Assembly: GCA_932294295.1 (NCBI GenBank)
Contig: OW028574.1
Span: forward strand, 31,318,145 to 31,382,144
Origin: Alitta virens
Taxonomy: Eukaryota; Annelida; Polychaeta; Phyllodocida; Nereididae
DNA: 64,000 bases
Direction of reading: 5' to 3'
Below, in pieces: positions 21,572-31,600 of the stretch. The translations under genes and the position numbers were made by a program. The stretch's first letter is position 1; the number at the start of each line of letters is the position of its first letter. The notes beneath the pieces were generated by a model. That model was not told where the DNA came from. It did not search any database and saw only the letters and a program-made list of their open reading frames with translations.

Positions 21572-22890
21572 ATGCAAGCTCACGATGATTCTCTCAACCT
21601 TTTTTGCGTACAACCTACCAACAAAGCAATATCACAATCTCAAATGATAGAACATCTTCCAATCTCACAACTATCCAGCGGATGTGTGGAATTTAGTGTA
21701 ACTTCACAAAATTTTATCGACTTTTCCCGTTCATACATTCAACTTAGGTGTAAAATTGTTATAGGGGAGAATGATCCTATCAAATTTGTTGAATCATTGG
21801 AGAAATATGATGCTACCGGTGATGTAGCACCAACAAACTGTTTAATTGCATCAATGTTTCAGAAAGTCGATCTCAGTTTACAACATCAATCGATATCTAA
21901 TGATATCCCTACTTACTGCTATCCTTTTAAATATATGCTGGATACTCTTTTAACGAGTAAAGCGGATGAACAACTGGGAATATTATTCACCAAAGATCTA
22001 AGTACAGCAATAAATACTTGTAGTAATTTCAAGGCAGTAGCAGGAACTGATAATGCTGTTACGGATGGGAACCCTGCCTTGAAAAAAAGAACAAAGTTTG
22101 TTAACCAAGGGCAAGAGTTTGTCATGACTGGATCTGTTGGTGTGGATTTCATGAAACAGAAAAGGTTATTATTACACAACACCAACATTGGATTGAAATT
22201 TTGGCCCTCTACTCCCGAATTTTCCTTGCTCTCTTCAGAATTAACCCAAAAATTTAATATTAAAATATTGGATGCTTAGCTAGTGTTATGTCATGTTACA
22301 TTAAATCCAGCAGTTGGTGTTGCTATCAGTGATGCCCTAAAACTTAAATCAGCTCAATATCCTTATATCAATCCAAAAATGCGAACTCACACTATTGCTA
22401 AAGGTAGTCAAGTGGCTACGATTAATGATTTATTCGGAACCGAGTGCCCAGAACAATTAATCATTTGTATGGCTAAATCTGCAGCTGTTAGCGGTTCATT
22501 CCATCACAATCCATATTTTTTTAGTCACTTTAACATCAGCGAGATAGGATTGTATTAAAAAAACATTTCTCTCCCAGCTAAAGCACTTCAAGTTAAATTC
22601 GGTGATACAGCTTACCAATCTCCTTATTTAGACACTTGGAAGAGACTTCACAGACTGAACCCAGACTCTATCATTTCTTTTGAAGATTTCCATAGAGGAT
22701 ACATAATATTCTGCTTCGATCTAGGGAATAGAGAAAATTTTGAAGAGTTGCTTCCAATCTCGCACACAGGAACAACCAAACTTGAACTTAGATTTCCAAA
22801 GCTCTCGAAGACTCAATAGTAGTCTTTCTGTATGGAAAATTTAAAGGCTTGTTGAGTATTGATGCTGCACGAAACATTACTACACAATGA
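21572..22890 (+). pseudogene. major capsid protein (double jelly roll), two stops and a frameshift
   Basis: The N-terminal region (residues ~20-60, with SSGCVEFSVTSQNFIDFSRS) and the strand-rich body correspond to the Polinton hexon-like major capsid protein. The frame is open from 21572 to a TAG at 22277-22279, then to a TAA at 22556-22558, then to 22817-22819. A one-base shift near 22815 leads into the conserved C-terminal strand (VVFLYGKFKGLLSIDAARN), ending in a TGA at 22888-22890. That TGA overlaps the protease ATG as ATGA. Total length is about 440 codons. Similarity persists through every interruption, so these are late lesions. Confidence 0.9.
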
Positions 22891-23321
22891 ACACTTCAGA
22901 AATAACTAACATTTTACGTAGGCACTATCCAGAGTTTGGTGGGGTTTACTCTGCTGACCATATTCATTTAATCAAAGATAACAGTATAGCTATATTGAAT
23001 ACCGATGAAGCGAATAGTGCAGGCACTCATTGGATTGCTGTATTTGTGAATAATCAAACTTGCGAATTTTTTGATTCTTTGGGTGAAAATCCGGAAAATT
23101 ATCATTCTTATTGGCATAAGTTTCTAATTAGAAAGAGTAGAAGGTACGTATACAACGATAGCGCTCTTCAAAACCTTAAAACCGATGACTGTGGGAAATT
23201 TTGTATATTCTATGCTATTTTACGTAGTCAGGGAATAGAATTTACTTCTATCATTCGTTTACAAAAAAATGTGGATATTGATAGTTTTATATATTATCTA
23301 ATGTATGAGAGCGTCATCTGA
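22887..23321 (+). CDS. maturation cysteine protease (adenovirus-protease-like)
   Basis: The product is 144 residues with an intact frame. The catalytic set of the Ulp1/adenain-type fold is visible in order: His48 in GTHWIAVF, Asp63 in EFFDSLG, Gln95 in ALQN and Cys102 in DDCGKFC. In Polintons this enzyme is thought to process virion proteins. It starts in an ATGA overlap with the end of the major capsid gene, so their expression may be coupled. It is one of the best-preserved genes of this copy. Confidence 0.92.
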   Translation: MNTSEITNILRRHYPEFGGVYSADHIHLIKDNSIAILNTDEANSAGTHWIAVFVNNQTCEFFDSLGENPENYHSYWHKFLIRKSRRYVYNDSALQNLKTDDCGKFCIFYAILRSQGIEFTSIIRLQKNVDIDSFIYYLMYESVI

Positions 23322-23651
23322 CCTCTGGCGCGGTATTAAGTTACCCATAAGTCAAATAAATGCACCAAAAAAATTGTATAATTCCAAAAGTTAAGACAGT
23401 CACTGGAGTGGTATTAAGTCACCCGTAAACTGTTTTAACGAAAAAAAAAATTTTAAAGTGCACACCCAAAATAAATAAAAAGTTATGATGTCACTGGCAG
23501 GAGTGAGAAATCTGTAAACATCATAACACCAAAAAAATTTAGGTCTAGTGACACTGTACTTTGGGGAACCACCACGTGGTCAGTGTTGGATACAACTGTT
23601 TATCACTTTTTAAAAATAATAAAATAGTTGGAACTAATACCCCAAAACTAG
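23322..23651. other. intergenic, downstream of protease
   Basis: No gene is seen. It contains two related copies of a GTATTAAGTTACCCATAA-like block (about 23333 and 23413). A CAAATAAAT polyadenylation-like signal lies about 30 bases after the protease stop. Confidence 0.5.
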
Positions 23652-24279
23652 TTAAAATCTCGAAAATTCATCAGCTTCCCACTCAACACTCTCCATTCTA
23701 CCATTAACAATTCTTACCAATGCATCAGAGATCGTTTGAAATGAGACTCTGGTGTAATCCACCACCATCTCATCAATTGATGCATCGTAATAAATTGAGG
23801 GACCTACCTGAAAGTCTTCTGTTTCAAATATATCCTGTGGTGATCCAATACTTACCTGAGGATCTCCACCCTCCCCAGCTTCCAGCTGATCCACCTCTTA
23901 CCCCACCATTTGCCTCTCAATTCCTATCTCCGGATTCTCCTCCGGATTCTCCTCCGCTTCCAGCATTGAGTTCTCCTCCGCTTCCAGCATTGAGTTCTCC
24001 TCCGCTTCCAGCATTGAGTTCTCCTCCGCTTCCAGCATTGAGTTCTCCTCCGCTTCCAGCATTGAGTTCTTCCCGGATTCTCCTCTGGATTCTCCTCCTC
24101 TGACTTGCGCAAAAATTTGCTTAATTCAAAAAGCCACTCTTTATGACAGTGTGGACATTTCAAAGCACCGTAAATGTTAAAATCGAAATTATTAATGTAT
24201 GCTGAACAACATGAATTATGGCTTTACAGCAGAACAATTGCTTACCACCATCTACCAAACATATTACACACACATCCAT
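23652..24279 (-). pseudogene. RING-like protein with acidic repeat tail, frame-broken
   Basis: From ATG at 24279 the frame begins MDVCVICLVDGG with a following FCC. After a one-base shift it continues with a Cys-rich stretch ending LKCPHCHKEW (near 24163-24134). The spacing CxxC...CC...CPxC resembles a RING finger such as an E3 ubiquitin ligase would use. A 24-bp DNA repeat (five copies, ~23950-24070) then encodes an acidic Glu/Asn/Ser/Met/Leu/Ala-type repeat. In a third frame an acidic C-terminus runs to 23652, with an in-frame stop at 23898-23900. Two frameshifts and a stop make it a likely pseudogene. The RING call is inference from Cys/His spacing. Confidence 0.5.
23940..24072. repeat. 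24-bp tandem repeat within the RING-like gene
   Basis: Five copies of CTCCGCTTCCAGCATTGAGTT plus three bases, bounded by GGATTCTCCTCC-type variants. Confidence 0.93.
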
Positions 24280-24920
24280 GTTAGTGATCTCTTTCCTGTA
24301 GTGGACTAATCCCAACTGAAGTGAAATTTGAAAAAATCCCTTCAAAGCTAGTTTGCATAATTTTAAAAAATTCATAATTTTAAAAAATTCAGTGATGTGT
24401 GCATGTGTGTGCAATGGGATATGGAACAATAAATTTAACCAAAACCCTTTCATTTCCTAAAATACAGTCCATGTGGGTGCATTACTTTCATTAAGTGCAT
24501 TCAAAATATTGCTGAGGTGAGGAGATAGAACTGATAGGACTGACAGCTGTTTGGTGTCTATAGGGGCAAACTCATTAAGGATTAGCCATTGATATTAAGG
24601 TATCTTGTCTTAACATTTCATATCCGATACAGTAAGGTCCAAACCCACCTAATCAACTACTCCAGTTCCACCTACTGTGCAATATCTTAATCACTCCAAT
24701 GATCAAGGATGTATTGATCCTAGAAGGAGGTCTTTGTTGTGTTCATTAATCAGAAGCATAACGTGCTTTGATGTAGAGTTAATTTATCTTTATTACTATT
24801 AATTAGTGATATGACTGAAGAATTCACTGCTTCAGTCAACAACTCCTCAGTGACTCAATCCAAGTTCCACCCCATTCTCTAGTTTTCATCGGAGAGGAGC
24901 ACACAATTTTTTTTTTCACA
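24280..24920. other. Polinton intergenic region
   Basis: No supported gene. An AATTTTAAAAAATTCA block is duplicated head to tail at about 24359-24390. The open frame on the minus strand here has only a non-ATG start upstream of the RING-like ATG. Confidence 0.5.
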
Positions 24921-26250
24921 ATGTTGGGATTTGGTTTGATCAGTTTGATATTGTTTTTTGGATCTTTTGAGTTTGTGCAAACTCAGGTTTTGTGTGTGGG
25001 AAGCGATTACTGTGTCTGTGAAGATGCAGTAATGAAGTGTGACAATGTTGTGCCCTTTCTAGACATGGAAGGAAGGTCTGAAACGGTGTTGCTTGTAAAC
25101 TTCACCGACGAACAAGCAGAATATGGAGTGAAGACTTCGGATTTAGAAGGTTATCTTCATGTTGAACTATATGGTGTGTGTGGTATCTCTCGGTTGAGAA
25201 AGTGGATCTATGGATGCGGTAGAGCTAAAACTACAACCACACGGACCAGTGATATTGACTTTGTAGATATCACGGATGACATGGATGACACAGCAAATGA
25301 AGGCAAGACGGATGATGAAATGGAAATGTGTGATGTGGAGGTTGAAGGGTGGTTCAGCTTTTTCTCCATGTCTTTGGCTGGATTGTTGGCACTGAACGTA
25401 AGTGTTATGTGCGGTTTGCTGAAGACATGGAGAAGAATCAACTTCTTCAGAAGGCAAGCACCTCCCCCACCCTGTTCTGTCTCTATGGTATTGGGACTGC
25501 AGCGAATCATCCACACAGTGATCATGTTTATGTGTCGCTGTCAAGCGTGTAAGAAAAGGACTCCCCCTTCTCTTCAAAGTAAGTCTTTTTTAATTTAAAT
25601 CGCAATTTTTTATTATACCATTAACTGATGTAACCAAGCGTTTATGTGACTTACTCCATAACACTCCCCACGTGTTAATGTTTACATTATTAGATCTAAA
25701 AAAAGCATCGCTGCACACTACAACGCATACGCGATGCGATATCTTGAAGCTTCTATTAACCTTCGTAGTATAAAGAGTGGCGCTGCGTTAGGAGATCCTA
25801 AAAATGACGTCACCCTGCAGGGAATACCCTTGACGCTGCTCGCTACAACGCATGCGGGATACGCTATCTTGAAGCTTCTATTTTCCTCCGCAACGTAAAG
25901 AGTGGCGCTGCGTTAGGAGATCCTAAAAATGACGTCATCCTACAGGGTATACCCCAGCAGGGAAGCCCCGCATAATTGTAAAGAGTAGAACAGAGTGGGG
26001 GAAAATGTGGATATTAAGTTTTTTTTTGTTTTTTTCAGTTCAACGCGGATTGAGGCTCCCCAAGACCCTCCAGGACTTGGTGGGTGCTCCATCGCCTTCA
26101 CCTACGATGAGAGGTCCAACAACGAGGTCAATGACAGCCGCCGCTGCCGCTGCTGCTACCGCTGCCGCCACTGCTGCTGCTATCGCTTCCGCTGCTGAGA
26201 CACCCCGTGGACGCCCCGCTAGTGATGGAGAGATAGTTAATGAATTGTGA
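24921..26250 (+). CDS. type I membrane glycoprotein, two exons inferred
   Basis: Exon 1 is 24921-25578. The donor CAAA/GTAAGT joins the acceptor TTTTTTTCAG/TT at 26038. Exon 2 is 26039-26250, giving 289 residues in frame. An N-terminal signal peptide (hydrophobic residues ~4-20) is followed by a Cys-rich ectodomain (CVGSDYCVCEDAVMKC), an N-glycosylation site NFT, an acidic stalk, one membrane span (SLAGLLALNVSVMCGLL, about residues 150-166) and a basic, Cys-rich cytoplasmic tail. Exon 2 adds a Pro/Ser segment and a long Ala run. No known family recognised; a virion surface role is only a guess. Without splicing, exon 1 ends at 25598. Exon 2 could instead be a separate gene starting at 26005. 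A polyadenylation signal follows at 26254. Confidence 0.6.
25711..25955. promoter_or_regulatory. tandem ~125-bp modules with CRE sites
   Basis: Two head-to-tail copies share CTACAACGCAT, TATCTTGAAGCTTCTATT, AAAGAGTGGCGCTGCGTTAG and GATCCTAAAAATGACGTCA. Each copy contains a palindromic TGACGTCA, the consensus CREB/ATF site (25806 and 25931 regions). The first copy also has TATAAAG. They lie in the inferred intron of the glycoprotein gene, so they may be an internal promoter for the downstream exon. Confidence 0.55.
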
Positions 26251-26253
26251 TTA

Positions 26254-26259
26254 AATAAA
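26254..26259 (+). terminator. polyadenylation signal of the glycoprotein gene
   Basis: AATAAA begins four bases after the TGA that ends the second exon. Confidence 0.6.
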
Positions 26260-26735
26260 GATATTAAATCGATATTATGCGTTTGTTATTCGTATGAAAT
26301 ATCTGGAAAATGCTCTGACAAATTGAAAAAAATGTTAGCCGTGAACAGCTATTAAACACTTTTCTCAAGTTCGTCCGGTGCCGCGAGAAGGCCTCAGAGC
26401 TTGACTGGACATAATTTTGAATACGGACAGTTGAAATCTGTCCCTTTTTTGAACTTTTTTAAATTTTTTTAAAAAATTTTTTTGTGACTCGTTTTCTCTC
26501 CCTCTTTATGATAGAAAACGGTTAAATCTAACCTGGATCGGATTTTACCGTTTCACAGTGGGAAAATATGAAATGAAGCATATTGTACACAATTAAGCGA
26601 CTCAGCGATTTATGGGTGGTGTTGTTACACGAGATGGCGGAGATTGAGATCCTTCAACCATCTCATGAAAGGAAGTTGATCCGAGTCACATTTTTAATAC
26701 AAATCAAACCAAATATGTATATATTAGTAGCCATT
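26260..26735. other. Polinton intergenic region
   Basis: No gene is seen. It contains A/T runs around 26440-26490 and nothing else recognisable. Confidence 0.5.
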
Positions 26736-26950
26736 ACTTCTAGCTACTAGCTACTAGCTACTGATAGCTACTGATAGCTACTGCTGGATGGTTACTGCTA
26801 CAAGCTACAAGCTACAAGCTACTAACTGACAGCTACTGCTAGCTACTGCTAGCTACTGCTAGCTACTGCTAGCTACTGCTAGCTACTGCTAGCTACTGCT
26901 AACTAGCTGCTAACTAGCTGCTAACTAGCTGCTGCTAGCTGCTGCTAGCT
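26736..26950. repeat. 10-bp tandem array, AGCTACTGCT unit
   Basis: More than fifteen copies of AGCTACTGCT and close variants (AGCTACAAGCT, AACTAGCTGCT). The array abuts the stop codon of the 26952-27266 ORF on the minus strand. Confidence 0.9.
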
Positions 26951-26951
26951 G

Positions 26952-27266
26952 CTAGCCTATCCTTAAATAAATCTGTTTCAAGAGTCTGTATTTATCAGAC
27001 ATTTGCATAATCCAACAAGAATTTTGATTAGTTTGAATAGTAGTGGAAGCATAATTTTGAATGTTGAGCTCCAAAACATTGAGTCTATGGGTTTGAATGA
27101 AATTATGGCATTGACAGAGATTGGTTTGGTGGCTATTCGATTCGGCATGATTTAATACTGAGTTCAGAATGCAAACAAAAAGATCCACAAGGATTTTTGG
27201 ATTAGGTTTTGACTCAAATAATTCTTCATTTAACAAAGCGATGTTCCAATCTAAATAATCACTCAT
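26952..27266 (-). CDS. ORF coupled to the CARD gene, unknown
   Basis: The product is 104 residues and not recognised. It is rich in Asn, Leu and Gln, looks helical, and has a few Cys (LCQCHNF). Its ATG overlaps the CARD gene's TGA as ATGA (27263-27266), so it is probably translated from the same mRNA. The 3' end lies at the edge of the 10-bp tandem array, so the C-terminus may have been altered by repeat growth. Confidence 0.45.
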   Translation of the reverse strand: MSDYLDWNIALLNEELFESKPNPKILVDLFVCILNSVLNHAESNSHQTNLCQCHNFIQTHRLNVLELNIQNYASTTIQTNQNSCWIMQMSDKYRLLKQIYLRIG

Positions 27267-27556
27267 ATCGATACTTTTGTGAATTCGTCTTCGAGATTGG
27301 TTAAGAGATTAGCTAGATCGGTTCTTTTTGTTTCCTTCAATGCATTAAGGAAGGATGCGAATGCAGCCAGTCCTCGCATCTGTAACAATAAAAGGGAGTA
27401 ATTTTGTTTCGATGGTGGTTCTTCTAATATTTCAGTAACCATTCCCTGATTGAGAATTCCGTCTTGATAAAGAAATGAAAGCACTTCTGTACAAGGTACT
27501 TCTCTAACCAAAACTACAAAGTTCCTACGCAAAGCATCACGATCGCATCTGAGCAT
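27263..27556 (-). CDS. CARD-domain protein carried by the Polinton
   Basis: The product is 97 residues and is a stand-alone death-fold domain. The sequence begins with an LRRNFVVLV helix, then SFLYQDGILNQGMV (the typical helix 2-3 turn, cf. YLYQEGILTENH-type in CRADD). It ends with LLLLQMRGLAAFASFLNALK and an LANLL helix, closely following the CARD pattern of caspase-adaptor proteins. CARDs assemble apoptosome and inflammasome-type complexes by homotypic contact. A CARD-only protein can act as decoy or nucleator. Here it sits among virus-like genes on the minus strand between the glycoprotein and polymerase, and its frame is intact. The family call is strong by pattern; the role against host cell death is inference. 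Confidence 0.8.
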   Translation of the reverse strand: MLRCDRDALRRNFVVLVREVPCTEVLSFLYQDGILNQGMVTEILEEPPSKQNYSLLLLQMRGLAAFASFLNALKETKRTDLANLLTNLEDEFTKVSI

Positions 27557-28260
27557 TTTGAGTTAATGTCTCAAACTAAAAATATTTTATTTAGATAGAG
27601 CGCGTGGAGGCCAGATGCTTGGTCGCGCTTGAGCGAGCAGTTGAGTGCGCGCGCACCACACACGCTTGGTCACGCTTAGGCATGCTTTTGGGTGCGCGCA
27701 CACGCTTAGACACGTGCGCGCCCGTGCGTCAAATGTGGGCACTAAAATTCCTGCTAAATAATACCAAAAATGAGTAATTGTCTTTTCAACCGTGCGTCAA
27801 ATGTGGGCACTAAATTCCTGCTAAATAATACCATAAATGAGTAATTGTCTTTTCAACTGTATGTTCAACTCTATTCAACCATCCAGGTAAACCAGCCATG
27901 TGGTAAACCAACCATAAATTGTTTTATGCACCCCTTTAAAATCGTAGCTTCTGGGGATTCCCCCTGATAGGGTTTCTGTTAACCCTCCTAGTCGTGGTTT
28001 CGTTACAATTTACCCTAAACCAACTTTCGTGGCTTCTGAAAAATAACCCTGGAGTTAATTGGATGTGAAACAATAGTTCAATCGTGGTATCATTGCATTA
28101 AGATGAACTCGCGTATAGTTAAGCATACTTTAAACAATAAACTTTGAAGTTGAGTAGTGTCACCTGGAAATGGTACATAAGGTCCAGAATTTTTTCTAAA
28201 TAGCATCACAATCTTCACAGACAGCAATACACAGTTACATAGATACTCCCCGAGATCGAG
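27557..28260. other. GC-rich repeats and 68-bp direct repeat
   Basis: 27595-27725 is rich in CGCGC and repeats of a GCGCTTGAGC/CACGCTTAG type. A 68-bp unit starting CCGTGCGTCAAATGTGGGCA is then present twice head to tail (27722-27789 and 27790-27856). The remainder to 28260 shows no gene. It separates the leftward CARD unit from the rightward 28261 ORF, so it may be a shared promoter region. Confidence 0.6.
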
Positions 28261-28584
28261 ATGAATTCCACTTGCCCGATATCAGAAGTTAAATTTTTAT
28301 ACTTGATCTATTCGATGTTTGCAGGGATCATGCTGATATTAGACTTGGAAGTTGTCTCTAGCAGAGATGAGTCTGTGAGAGATAATAACCCCGTATTCAC
28401 AGTACCAACCCTCCCAGTGTCTCCATCCATCCCACACCAATGGAGTTTACCTACACTCCTTACTCCTACTCCTAGAACCCTGGCTCACTCCCCATCTCGG
28501 CCCTCCTCTACCCCACCCTCTATAGCCTACGTCCACGCTACCCAATCGACTAGAACAAAACGATACGCCGAATCTACCTTATAA
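28261..28584 (+). CDS. small membrane protein with Pro-rich tail
   Basis: The product is 107 residues, family not recognised. It has one hydrophobic segment (LYLIYSMFAGIMLILDL, about residues 13-29) that could be an uncleaved signal-anchor. A Pro/Ser/Thr-rich tail follows (TPTPRTLAHSPSRPSSTPP). It is convergent with the polymerase gene, whose stop is about 70 bases downstream. An intact ATG-to-TAA frame and Polinton location support it; nothing else does. Confidence 0.5.
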   Translation: MNSTCPISEVKFLYLIYSMFAGIMLILDLEVVSSRDESVRDNNPVFTVPTLPVSPSIPHQWSLPTLLTPTPRTLAHSPSRPSSTPPSIAYVHATQSTRTKRYAESTL

Positions 28585-28653
28585 ATATTGTTAAATTTTT
28601 TTATTTGTATTGTGAAAATTTGTGGTTTTTATTATTTTTATAATAAATTTTTT

Positions 28654-31600
28654 CTATCTGAAATACTTCGTTCGTATCGGTTCTAATATTATATCTAAGG
28701 GTTTGGTTGAGACACCATCAGCTAATACTTCCCTTTTAGGATAAAAATAAGCAAATCCGGCTCTATTCTGTTGGTATGTGAAAATAGTATTACTTTTACT
28801 GATAAATCCTACATTGGTAGAGCTACGGCTTTCCTTAGTTTCCAAAACGCTTTTAAATATTTCTAGAGGGTTTTTGACTCTGTTTTTGGATATGCCTTTA
28901 GAACTAAACTTACAATGGTCTTTGTTGGCTACGATATAGGTTTTAGAACAGAGTCCATAGAATATCTCACCTTCGTATTTACGTTTAAATAGCCCAGGGC
29001 AACGATTGTCATATTTAGTGTGTTCTGGACAACAAGTTCTTGGAAACCAATGAGTTTCAGCATCAACGTCTCTAACTGAACAATATCTATTTAACTTATG
29101 CTTATATTCATGTAAGAGTTCGGGTTTAGTCACATCTTGCAATGTTTCCCCTGCTATTGAAAAGTAATTGCTATCGGTATCCATCTGAAGCATTTGAAAT
29201 TTGTTTCTCAGAACGTATTTACAGAGAAAATCGTAATAAAATTCCAACATTCTCAACTTGGCATATTGAAGAATGAAAAAACCTATTTGAATTGGTAAAT
29301 CTAATTTAATCTTGTTTTTTTGAGATTCGATTTCATAAAATTCGTAATCATCCGAAAGTTGGGTCATGGATTTGAATCCTTTCTCGTTAGCTTTGAGACA
29401 GGCCCCATTCTCACCTTCTACATATCTAATATCCGTTTGCTTCAGTTTATTAAGGATAGTTGATCAATAGGCAGAATTTCCTATAAGTTTTGATATTTCG
29501 GCAATTATTGATAGATCTGGATCTCTATCTCCCGCTCTCCTAGCCTCTGTAACATCGGTCACAAAATCCTGAAAACATTTCATTCTGTTATATTCTATCA
29601 CTTGATAGATTTTGGAAACGACTAATCCGTGTTCTAAATACCATTTCAACAAGGGGGTAGCTAATAATATTTTCTTAGCTTTCATTCCACCTACTAGTAA
29701 TCTTCTAGGTTTTGTATTCATCCCTGAATCACGAGCAAAATTTTGCATATGTTCACCTATTACTTCGAATGGAATATCCGTAGTGCAAAATATCGGTGAC
29801 ATCTCACTAAAATAATCGTATGGTCCCAAGTTATCCGGTTGTTTGAACCCTGGTTCCCATTCTTCGGGGACTGCGATGTCTACTTCTACCATACCGAATA
29901 GTTCATCTCGTTTCACTGCTTCTAAAATTTCCTTTTCTGTCAGAGTTTTCTTATGTTTTTTTAAAAACTTTGGTCTCTTGTTTTCGATGAATTGTTGTAA
30001 GTCCGGAGTATCTTTAATCATTTTTAAAAACTGGCACTCCCATATCTCCTCGACTTCGTATCCTAGACTCCTGTAGTAGTTATTCCTATCCTGTCTTCTT
30101 TTCTGAGCGAGTAACCCTTTTTTCTTTTCTTTCTCAGATAAATTTTTATTCATTAGTGGACAATGTCCACCGTGGTGGTGGAAATAGCAACCATCGTACT
30201 GATATATTTTTGTCATATTATTTGAACAAGATACTCCATCAGCAAAGAAACGACCATCTCTCTTTTCCTTATTTCCATTTCGTTTATGCCAAATCTTATA
30301 TTTCTTTTATGACTTAAATAATCCATCCAATAGAACATGTTATCATATCTATCCCTCACCACAGGTTTAAAGTTGTTTTCCGCGTGTCTTCTAATGAAAC
30401 TACCTACTGGGAATTCTTTTCTGAAGGCATATAGATATAACGCATTAGCGTCATATCCGATTATTTTCTTCACCGGATTATTACCACCCCGAATAAATGT
30501 CTTATCTCGCTGAGCTTGTCTGTGAAAAATAATAGAAGCTCCGCCAATTATATTCTGCAAATAGGAGAAGTAAAGATCTGAATTTTTTTGGTCTATTAGA
30601 GAGAAATAGGCACCATTTTTCTCTGCGCTCTGAAAAACTAACTGTCTTGCTATTCCTGGAACACTAATAGCGCTCTTGAAAATATCTATTTGCTTCCCCT
30701 TATAAAAATCTTGTAGTTTGATAACAGCTTTAACGAATGGTGTGACATCTAAATTATTATACCATATAAGAAAATCTTTAAAACAACTCATATTTTCGCT
30801 AAACCAAACTGTTTTCAACCATTGGTAATTTTCAAATGTCTCCAGGACATTACTTGTTTTAAATTAGAGTAGAATGCTTCGTATGATGGTAATTCTGGGT
30901 AATCTAACTTGGAGGGGTCATCAAAAAATTCGTATGGAAAATATCCTTTCTGTTCTTGAATTTTAAAAGCTTTTAAAAAGCTAGAATAACTTGTACCCGG
31001 AGCTAGGTAATTGATGACATCTAAGAATTTAAAACTCTCATTCGCTAAACAGGAATATGAATTGTTTTTCTTCACAACAAACTTATGTTCTACGTTATGC
31101 ATCTCTAAACAACAAGCTATTTCCCTTTTGATTAAATTCATATCATATTTTGCTGAATTAAATCCTAAAACTGGAATCAGAGTGCAATAACGTTCGAATG
31201 TTTCAATCATGTTTTGAATTTTTTTACGCATTATATCATTGAAAGTTTCTTTCTCATCAACTTCTGTATTCCAAGTACTCAATTGTAATTCTAATTCTTC
31301 CGTAACATAACTTAGTTTCTCTTGTATGAGTGCTTGTGCAGTTGTTTGAATTCTTATCATGTATGCGAGCATTGATTTAACGAGCTTCTCTCTATCTTGT
31401 TCCACTATACAGTGGGCTTCTTTAAAGTCTGGAACATTACTACAAATACTAACGCTAATCGGAATGTGTTCTGCTGACATTATGGTGTTTTCAATTGAAT
31501 CATTTGCAATCTTTTTCAGATAAGCCTCGAAGTCGTAAACTATGAAATATTCGTAAAATCTTTCATCATTGGGGACGTCTATTCCAAATTCTTCTAATTC

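Noticed and set aside
22277..22279. programmed read-through of the major capsid TAG
   Set aside because: A second stop and a frameshift occur in the same gene, so decay is the simpler explanation.
24160..24453. 97-residue minus-strand protein starting upstream of the RING-like ATG
   Set aside because: The upstream part lacks an ATG in good position and has no family signal; only the part from 24279 carries the Cys pattern.
25167..25577. long antisense open frames over the glycoprotein exon
   Set aside because: They mirror the sense gene, have no family pattern, and the sense strand has signal peptide, membrane span and splice sites.
29464..29466. TGA in polymerase motif B as recoded selenocysteine or read-through
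   Set aside because: The expected residue is Gly (GGA), the gene has several other lesions, and no recoding element is evident; it is a simple G-to-T nonsense change.
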